Shown here: piece after piece, positions 55,736 to 64,000 of the stretch
Position numbering within the stretch: position 1 is the first letter of the stretch
Layout: every line of letters starts with the position of its first letter
Origin: Hanleya hanleyi
Lineage: Eukaryota; Mollusca; Polyplacophora; Lepidopleurida; Hanleyidae
Direction: 5' to 3'
Length of the DNA stretch: 64,000 nucleotides
NCBI GenBank assembly: GCA_036873755.1
Contig: JAVTVY010033650.1
Coordinates: forward strand, 1 to 64,000
Translations under genes and position numbers: made by a program
Notes under the pieces: model-generated
What the model saw: only the letters and a program-made list of their open reading frames with translations
Told to the model about the DNA's origin: nothing
The model's database searches: none

Positions 55736-57635
55736 TAGAGCCTATAGGCTTTTTTATATATCGATGTCTGGGAATCATCGAAATGATTGGTATTTGTCAT
55801 GCCTGTGATCAACAGCATTCATCTGAACTTCACCACGGTATTTGGGCAAAACCTAAATGGTCAAGTATTGTGAAATGTCAAATACAAGAAAATATTAATT
55901 TTCCCCCAAACAGATTCCTTTCAGGTGGGAACATTTTTCATGAATGAAGAAAAATGTCAAGAATGTGATGAAGTAAACCTTTGTTCTCGATTTAATGAAC
56001 AGATATAAAGTTCATAAATGACCCCTTTCCCAGTTAAATTAGTAAATGCATGCTTTCTATTTCTCAACTGTTTAACTGAATGTAGCTGTTTCAGACATCT
56101 ATCAAACAGGGAGACAACTCCATGGGATAAATGCCATATACATGTAGGGGAAACAACTCTGAATAGTCCAACCTCATAGTATAATCAGAACTAGATTCAG
56201 TTTGGGGGACTGTGACCTTGCCCTTTGAGTGTGTGAGTGAGTGAATAGAATTTAACGTCGCTTTCAACGATATTTCAGCTTTATCGCGATGAACCAACTA
56301 AGCACCACCCAGCCAAGTTGCGTTCCTGCTACTTCAAAGAAGAAATCTTTGACGCAGCATGGGACCAGATACCCTCCATCCAGTCTCTAAAGCACTGAGG
56401 ACAGCACACAAGACACTTGACCTTTGACCGCAAATGAATAGGGTTCCTCTTTGCCCTGCCGGTAATGTATATCCAAAGTTTGGTACCAATCCATACCTTC
56501 GAACTGCAGATATTGCACGGACAACAAATGTTAATGGATTAATGGATGGATAGACGGATAGTTGAACAGAACTCATAATCGTATACATAAGGCCTTGCCT
56601 TCGATTAGCATATAAAAATGTGACTCAAACAGTTCCGGATTTTGGGGACAGTGACATCTATTGGCAAATCGTTTATAAGCATATGCATGATTCTCGTGTT
56701 TTTGAACATTTTGGAAATCCTTTAAAAAATTTGTTTTTTAAGTTTCGGGTCACTACCACTTCTGTTCGGTCAGGTTACTGCGAACAAAGTATATTTTAAT
56801 TTTGGCCTTATCGTCAAATTTATGACAAAAGAGATGATTACAACATCGTAAACTATCCCTTTCTGGATAGTAATATTCCAGTGGGACCTGCATATGGCGT
56901 ATACATATCTCGCCTAGTAGTATTTGCTAGATCCTGTGTTGAATGCAACGATTTTAATCAACGTCACAAAACATTGTTGCAGAAACTTATAAAACAGGGC
57001 TATTCCAACAAGCGCCTCCACTCAAAGTTTTTCAAATTTCGTGATACATATTGCATGCTGATAGCAAAATACGAGAATAGCGTGCAAGATCTATGGCGTT
57101 ACATTTCGTAACTTGTGTCTAATTCCGCTTAACCCGGGGCTAGGGGCCGTATGAACCCATTTATTTCAAGATCATCATGATGTTCATATTGTTACGGTCA
57201 ACCGGGAATTCCTAAGACAACTTCGTTGCAGAAATACCCAGCTGATCGGTCAGGATGGCTGATTATTATTTCATAAAAATCGCCAATAGTCAGTTCTGAC
57301 ACCACCGGTTTCTAACCGGAATTCCACATTGTACTGAATACTCTAATGTTGAATAACTGGATAAATGCAGTAATAAGTTGAATAACTTTTATTCGTATAA
57401 TAAACTCTGTATTGGTTACATCAATAAATTCACTGCGATATCGTTAAATTCATCGTACATGAATATCCAGTAAACATAAGCTCTCCTGATGTTCCGTGTT
57501 CTGTTGTTATTTCGTTCCGATTCTGTGCTACTCCGTTTTCATGTCCTGAGTATGTTTCTGGATCCTGTGTAATTTGTACATCATATCCCCGATCTCTAAT
57601 GGAAGATCGTTATAGTTAGGTTGGTATTCCATAAA
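55736..57635. other. mostly no gene; SINE-like copy at 56218-56400
   Basis: A repeat with GTGTGAGTGAGTGAATAGAA and TTTAACGTCGCTTTCAACGA lies at 56218-56400 and is closely matched at 60220-60400. A plus-strand open stretch near 56881-57111 has no splice signals or recognisable motif. Nothing else was supported. Confidence 0.4.
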
Positions 57636-57639
57636 ATTT

Positions 57640-57885
57640 CACCCCGTCCGTTATATCTGGTTACTTCCCAACTTTTAAGTTATCTGTGTGATCTGTAATT
57701 CACGTCCGTAATTTACGTCCGTACCCCGTCCTTTATATCTGGTTACTTCCAGACTTTTAAGTTATCTGTGTGATCTGTAATTCACGTCCGTACCCCGTCC
57801 TTTATATCTGGTTACTTCCCGACTTTTAAGTTATCTGTGTGATCTGTAATTCACGTCCGTACCTCGTCCTTTATGTTTCCTTGTG
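57640..57885 (+). repeat. 71-bp tandem repeat
   Basis: Three and a half units with CCCCGTCCTTTATATCTGG, TTACTTCCCGACTTTTAAG and TGTGTGATCTGTAATTCACG. Spacings are 77, 71 and 70; the first unit carries an extra CGTAATTTACGTC piece. Confidence 0.85.
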
Positions 57886-58104
57886 AAGCTGTGCGTGACT
57901 GTACGTGTTGATTCCCTGATTCTTTGCATTGAAGTTGAAACTGTGTTATAGTTCCTTTGTTATGTATTATTACAACCACCCCTGAAATGTATTCTGTTTA
58001 TATTCGTGTATGATTTATCCCTAGAATCATATGGCACTGGTATCCGGGGCTGTCATTGATATCAGCATTAATATATGAGTTGAAGACAAATAATCATGGA
58101 ATAT

Positions 58105-58805
58105 ATAGCTTGAGTTTACATTCTAGCCCATTGACTACTGAATGTGCTCTCTTGCTGTATATTTTGTTCATCCAGAAATTTATCTAGGGGTCCAGAAATA
58201 AATCCAGGGGTCCCGAAATAGATCCTGTTTTCAGTACTCGATCTTGGGTTCAGTAATCAATTGTTGATAATTTTATACATGCATTTGTTGTAACTCTGGA
58301 ATAGACAGCTTGAGTTTACATTCTAGCCTATTGACTACTGAATGTGCGCCCTTGCTGTTTATTATGATCATCCAGAAATAATTCTAGGGGTCCAGAAATA
58401 AATCCAGGGGTCCCGAAATAGATCCTGTTATCAGTACTCAGTCTTGGCAATTTTAGATATGGATTGATGATAACTGTGGAAATGACAGCTTGAGTTTACA
58501 TTCTAGCCTATTGACTACTGAATGTGCACCCTTGCTGTTTATTATGATCACCCAGAAATTTATCCAGGGGTCCAGAAATAAATCCAGGGGTCCCGAAGTA
58601 GATCTTGTTTCCAGTACTCAATTTTGGGTCCAGTAATCAATCATTGATAATTTTAGACATGTGTTGGTTGGAAATCTGGATTAGACAGCTTGAGTTTACA
58701 TTCTAGCCTATTGACTACTGAATGTGCACCGTGGTTGTCTATTACGTTCATCCAGAAATAAATCTAGGGGTCCAGAAATTTATCTCAGGGTTCCAGATAT
58801 TTTTC
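58105..58805 (+). repeat. 190-bp tandem repeat, four units
   Basis: Units start with AGCTTGAGTTTACATTCTAG near 58108, 58305, 58488 and 58687. Each contains TTGACTACTGAATGTGC and an inner short repeat of the type CCAGAAATAAATCCAGGGGT. Confidence 0.85.
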
Positions 58806-59539
58806 TAGGGGCTGTGCATTGATATAGACATGATGGACTATCAGCTTATTCTGGTATACTCCTTGCTGTACTGGTCCCCTTCTTTTAATTTACATAGTAG
58901 TGAATGGTTGCTGGGGTCTTTTAATATCGTTGGCTGTACTCACAGGATATTTGTGTTCACCGCCTGTGCAGCTGACTCGGTTGATACCAAGTGACGAACC
59001 TCCGACTGTCAACGTAATTTATACTTTCCCGCTCGTGCAACGTTAGCGCCACCTATCGGAGTTCTGTGCACTTCCATATCCTGGAAACCTCAGAAGAGCT
59101 TACCATCATTACTCGCTAAACTGGAACTAATTGTTCGCAATCTTAGCTGAATAGGGATCTCAATTATCAAAGCTAATTATTTCAATCATTTATAATTAAT
59201 GATAATCTGCGAAAGTTAGTCAAAATTAATTGGAAACTGCTTCGTGAGTAGAGAGCCTTGCTTTCGCATTTCCTAAACATGGCGGTCAGCGAAGAAATCT
59301 TCCGCCAAAAATTGTGCACAAATGTGGATTCATTAAAGATGAGCGAACTTTATGTAACGATAACGACTGGTTTAAGAGCAAGAACAAGTATTTAATCGAA
59401 ACTGGTAAGATTGATTGATGGAGATGACGTATTGTCTTATAAAACATACAAAAGTTGTCCATTACCGCAGACAAACAGAATTCACTCACGATCTCGATGT
59501 TTAACTTTGACAAACAATAATACCAGAAATTATCAAATT

Positions 59540-60180
59540 GTCACAATATGAACAACCTAACGGGTCTACATCGATATATGAAAATGGTCGCAAAGATTTC
59601 CGCCCAATCAGAGAAACCAGTTTTGTCATTCACTGTAGGTCTCTTGAAGTTGATGCATCGATGATGTATACAAAATTTTACATCAAGCACTTGAATGGTA
59701 TCAGAGATAGAGATCATTAATGATTTTGCATAAATTAAATATGGCAGTCTATCCTTTCCACCACTCACAGGAACTGTTGTGGTTATTCATTGCAAGTCTC
59801 TTGATACACGAATGCTGTATACCAAGTTTCGAATAGAACACTTAAATGGTATCAGAGATATAAATCATTAAGGATTTTGCATAAATTAAAGATGGCCACC
59901 AAGGTTTCCACACAATCAGGGAAACTGGTTCAGTCATTCCTTAAAAGTTTCTTGATGTATCGATGATCTATACCAAGTTTCACACTGAACAGCGAAATGG
60001 TATCCGAGAAACACAAGATTAATGGTTTCGCATAAATTAAAGATGGTCGCCAAAGTTTCCACCCAATCGGGTCCAGATCATATGGATGTGCACTGCAAGT
60101 TTGGTGCGCCTGGGGCAAGTTGTTCTAAAGATATCATGGTAACGAGAAAGCTGTGATGATTTTGCATAAATTAAAGATAA
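59540..60180 (+). repeat. 150-bp AAAGATGGCCACC repeat field
   Basis: Four units with GATGGCCACCAAGGTTTCC, CCCAATCAGAGAAACC, ATCGATGATGTATACCAAG and a GGTATCAGAGATA, CATTAATGATTTTGCATAAA end. Same family at 55.6 and 63.5-64.0 kb. Confidence 0.75.
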
Positions 60181-60219
60181 ACCCAGATTCAATAGGGTTC
60201 TGGGTCATGAGCATATGGA

Positions 60220-60400
60220 GTCAGTGAGTGAATAGAATTTAACGACGCTTTCAACGATATTTCAGCTATATTGCGATGAACCAACTAAGCACTACCCAGC
60301 CAAGTTGCATTCCTGCTACTTCAATCTTTGAAGCAGCATGGAACCAGACACCCTCCATCCACTCTATAAAACACTGAGGACAGCGCACAAGACACAGACA
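60220..60400 (+). repeat. molluscan-style SINE-like repeat, copy 3
   Basis: GTGAGTGAATAGAATTTAAC through CTGAGGACAGCGCACAAGAC matches the copy at 56218-56400 at about 90%, and more weakly that at 24.28 kb. Confidence 0.65.
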
Positions 60401-60404
60401 GGAC

Positions 60405-61190
60405 GCTTACATGGTGCAATAAAGACAAGTGATATTACAGTGCTAGACATCACATTATCAAGTTCCTGTTGCTTCTCAGCAATATGCATTGAAGCAACAG
60501 GAACCTGAACCCACCCAACCACCCGCGGGGTAATAATAATAATATGCTACGCAAAAATATGATATATTCTGATTTATTCAGCTACATTGACCATGTACAT
60601 CCAGTATGAGCTTACTTTCTGAGGGAATTTGTACATGTCTGAGTTCAGAGTGTTTCGCTGTGGTTCTCAATGCAGCATTCGGTTTCAAATTGACATACAT
60701 GTACATCAAGTGAAATAACAGTTGGAACATCCAATATTTTTCACAGGTTTGACACATTGGTTATTCAAAGAAATTGAAAGACTCGATCAATTTCATTCTG
60801 CCACAAGCGCTTACAGTTCTTGTGCATGCAATCATCAATCAGAGCCGATATTCATGATTAATTCATAATATTCGGTGAAAGTGTGGAGAAGAATATTCTA
60901 CTTCAACGATATTTACCACGGGATCTTGTTGGCAGATGATGTAAACATAGAGTTCAATTTGTTTGTCTGCTTGACAAGTTCACACAGTTATTTGTCCAAA
61001 CCAGTGGCTGCCATCTCAGATTGTTTTGTGTTTAATAGTTCCCAAATAAAAAAATTATATGAAAAGCTTGAGAAAATACAAGAGCTGTGAACTCAAATAT
61101 TCCACGCTGGGTATCATTCGTAATGTTTGCAGGCTCCTCCATTGATATATTACATATATGTATATATTATTAGGTTCATCCAGTAATAAG
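60405..61190. other. no gene seen
   Basis: AT-rich spacer. The open stretch at 60875-61090 lacks an ATG near its start and shows no motif. Confidence 0.35.
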
Positions 61191-61194
61191 ACTG

Positions 61195-61350
61195 AGAGAA
61201 TACAAAGCTGCGCATCTGAGAAGTCAGAACCTCTCGGCTCTGGGATCCAGCTATTCATTTTGTATTCAATCTGAACCTTAACACTTTGAAGAAGTCAGAA
61301 ACACCAAGCAGTCAAGTGACAAATATACATATTATTAAAAATTTTGAAAT
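61195..61350 (+). repeat. composite repeat head, copy 2
   Basis: AATACAAAGCTGCGCATCTG, CCTCTCGGCTCTGGGAT and AACACCAAGCAGTCAAGTG match the heads at 55.43 and 63.35 kb. Confidence 0.65.
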
Positions 61351-61377
61351 TTTGGCTAAGGGGTGAAAAAAAGGGGG

Positions 61378-61606
61378 GGGTGGGGAGGGATTTGGCTTAA
61401 TGTCACACTCAAGGTTGTTTCACTCAAATGGTGACAGTCAGTTCGGATGGTGGAGGAAGCCAAAGTCCGGGAGAGAACCACCGCCCATTGGTAACTGACA
61501 AACTTCCACACATGGACCAGCTGGGCTCGAAAAATGCTGGTTCAGCGGTTTGAGGCTAACGGTCACGAGTGAAGTGCCTTAGACCACTCGGCCACTGAGG
61601 GGTAAA
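61378..61606 (-). repeat. V-type SINE with tRNA-like head
   Basis: Read on the minus strand from 61606, the head CAGTGGCCGAGTGGTCTAAG has an exact polymerase III box A (TGGCCGAGTGG), and TTTTCGAGCCC about 60 bases later resembles box B. The middle (GGTTCTCTCCCGGACTTTGG, CTTCCTCCACCA) and the end (CTGACTGTCACCATTTGAGT, GTGTGACATTAAGCC) fit the conserved domain and tail of V-SINEs known from bivalves and other animals. The tRNA-like part looks Ser/Leu-derived and is not an intact tRNA. Confidence 0.78.
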
Positions 61607-61609
61607 AAT

Positions 61610-63330
61610 GTCTCAAGGGACAAATATGCCCTAACATGCACATGTAAGGGTCTTCATCACATACATACAAAATAGTCAATGGCTATACAGGGCATGAAAT
61701 GTTTTTTTCAGTCCACCTGGCATATGTGACAGGTGCATGTAAGGTTTTTCTCTACTTGTCTTACCAAAAAAATGACCTGTACATAAATTTTGTCTAAATT
61801 TCTGTATATGCGGATCGATTTGTTTAAACAATAAACGCACCGGGGCATTTGAACTGATTGAAGAATGGCATTCGGAAACTATATATAAATTTTACACAGA
61901 TACAGGAATTCAAATTCTTACCAAATTCTTACATGTACCACCCTGTTCAAAATATTGAGTTTTTTTCTTGCTCAAACTGAGTTTTAAAATGTTTTTATTA
62001 CCTCATGTACATGTAGTATGAATAATTCAATAATTAATTTTGAAAATTGCTAGGCAAATGATAAATAATTACTCTCACTGGGCAAATGATAAATAATTAC
62101 TCTCACTAGGCAAATGATAAATAATTAAACCTATCATGAAAAACAAAATCCAATTTGTGTTTGGAAATGTCACATTATGACGGAAGCACAGATCTATATA
62201 TATGTTAATAGAATTTATATTCACGGGATCGTAGATATCAATGACGGGGAGCCTATTCCATGATGCAGGGGTTTTTCTAGCCGATTTCTCATCGTGGTAA
62301 TCCCGATGAGAAATTTTGAAAATTGAGTTTTAGAGGATTTTTGTACATTGAGTTTTCTCTCGACAAATTCAGTTTCTCTTATTTTTCGATATTGAGCTCG
62401 CTTGCGCGCAATTTTTTTTTGAGTTTTACTGATATTTCCTCGCCCATATCATTGTGTAGTTGTATCTAAATAAACTTATTTTAATCCTTGAATCTTGTCC
62501 GAGTTCGCGATCCGTCTGTTGTCGTTGTTGTTGTTTACTGGCGAACTGTGACTCTCCGCACAAAGGTGATACTGACAATTTGAACGAATGGTGCATAGGA
62601 GAACCTTTGATAGGAGAGTGTTGGGCAGTATCGGGCTTATTCATTGGACAGGCACTTCATTATCATCCAATGAAATACAGCGTTACGAAGATTGCCAAAT
62701 GCCATCTTCACAGTATTGCGGACATCATCAGTTGCTGCAAACGATGTTGCATGATCTGATATTTTACAGCTAGCTACCACTCGAAACAGAATAAAACTTG
62801 TGCACTATCGACATTAATGTACAAAATATAAGAATGCTTTGACTGCAATGACTAATGAACTGCAAAACCGTGGGCAAAGAAATTAAACACGGAAATTGAC
62901 TGGCCCGGGCTTTGCAACAACAACAACAACGAAATGCATCTGACGATCTCCTCTCAATGAAACATTACCATTTTCAAGGTCATAAAATCAACAATCTTGG
63001 GTTATTGATTCTCCTTGAAGTATAACTGAAAGGCATAGTATCATTTGATTGGATTTTCAAACAGAATACTTGTTAGATGTATTGTTTTTTCTTCTTTCAG
63101 GAAATATTGAAGGTATCATATCTTGTGTATTCATTATGAGGGTGCCCATATATTTTACATAACTAAATGTCAGCTATAGGCCTATAAGGCTGCAGATATC
63201 CTTGAAAAAAAAAGTTGTTGAAAAGCAATTTCGATGTTTTTTTTCTCAGACAAAAGCTACATCTTGCATACAGAAATTCGACAAAGTTAATCATGCAGTC
63301 ATATTTATTTCATGTTAGCTAACAATTATA
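61610..63330. other. no supported gene; small triplicate at 62050-62130
   Basis: CTAGGCAAATGATAAATAAT plus TACTCTCA is repeated three times at about 62050-62130. The open frames at 62426-62759 have no splice or motif support. Otherwise AT-rich. Confidence 0.4.
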
Positions 63331-63339
63331 AACAACTAT

Positions 63340-64000
63340 TCCTGGAAAAATACGAAGCTGCGCATCAAAAAACCCCTCGGCTCTGGGTACATTCATAATG
63401 TATTCAATTTGAACCAAGATGTCAGGAACACCAAGCAGTCAAGTCACAAATATACAGATTATCAAAAATTTTGCAATTAGAAATGACCCCTAAGATTTCC
63501 GTCCAATCACAGAAACCGGTATTCATTACATAAATTTCTTGATGCATCAATGATGTATACCAAATTTTACATCGAGCATTTGAACGGTATCAGAGATAGA
63601 GATCATTAATGATTTCGCATAAATTAAAGATGGCCACCCTTCCTTCCCGCCACTCAGAGGAACTGATGTGGTTATTCATTGAAATTTCTCTTGATACATT
63701 GATGCTGTATACCAAGTTTCGTATAGAACACTGAAATGGTATCCGAGATATACATCATTAAAGATTTTGCATAAATTAAAGATGGCCACCAAGGTTTCCG
63801 CCCAATCAGAGAAACCAGAACTGTCATTTGTCGTAAGTCTCTTGATGCATCGATGATGTATACCAAATTTTACATCGTGCACTTGAACGGTATCAGAGAA
63901 CGAGATCATTAATGATTTTGCATAAATTAAAGATGGCCGCCCATCCTTCTCCCCACTCAGAGGAACTGATGTGGTTATTCATTGCAAGTCAGTTGATACA
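63340..64000 (+). repeat. composite repeat, copy 3
   Basis: The head (ATACGAAGCTGCGCATCAAA, CCCCTCGGCTCTGGGT) is followed by three to four 150-base units and runs off the window end. It shows that head and units form one larger dispersed repeat. Confidence 0.75.

Noticed and set aside
7690..60400. CRISPR-like arrays among the regular repeats
   Set aside because: Units are contiguous or merely diverged, with no unique spacers of constant length, and the DNA is eukaryotic.
61550..61606. A functional tRNA gene
   Set aside because: Box A is good, but the sequence cannot fold into a complete cloverleaf and continues into a SINE core.

Overview
The window is animal nuclear DNA: AT-rich, intron-bearing and packed with repeats. 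A tRNA-headed V-type SINE near 61.4 kb and its relatives near 24.3, 41.1, 56.2 and 60.2 kb resemble repeats known from molluscs, so a bivalve or related mollusc is the most likely source. This is inferred from repeat style, not from a marker gene.

The central result is a multi-exon gene on the minus strand. I could assemble 13 coding exons from 52,855 down to 27,417. Every intron is GT-AG, every phase agrees, and the total is 4,578 coding bases (1,525 residues plus stop). The protein has, in order, a short basic N-terminus, a PWWP/Tudor-like segment, a block of about six 86-residue acidic repeats, an acidic linker, two zinc-finger-like motifs, a tyrosine-recombinase-like domain (R1196, K1245, T1316xxR1319, H1345, Y1353/Y1354) and a Myb/SANT-like tail. 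The catalytic pattern is almost complete, but the first His of HxxR is Thr. Its introns carry most of the foldback elements and minisatellites in the window.

Layout from left to right. 1-2.16 kb: no gene seen. 2.16-7.04 kb: a nearly intact DIRS-type tyrosine-recombinase retrotransposon with inverted terminal repeats, an internal complementary region, Gag, RT/RNase H and recombinase, damaged by one in-frame stop and one frameshift. 7.7-9.35 kb: a 160-bp repeat field. 10.7-12.9 kb: two phase-compatible candidate exons of an unidentified minus-strand gene. 13.0-13.7 kb: a 31-bp minisatellite with a non-repetitive head. 14.5-19.65 kb: a second, Ngaro-like tyrosine-recombinase retrotransposon with its Gag, RT and recombinase parts separated by single stop codons. 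It is interrupted by a roughly 1.7-kb TTAA-flanked insertion full of GCGAGCTA-like subrepeats and is truncated inside the recombinase. 21.0-22.55 kb: a 69-bp array that has received a 508-bp inverted-repeat element. 22.8-27.2 kb: dispersed repeats. 27.4-52.9 kb: the recombinase-like gene. 53-64 kb: no convincing gene, but several minisatellites and composite repeats.

Three separate tyrosine-recombinase-fold proteins therefore occur here: two in mobile retrotransposons and one in an intron-rich gene that looks host-resident. Nothing could be searched or aligned by computer. Family names rest on motifs visible in the translations.
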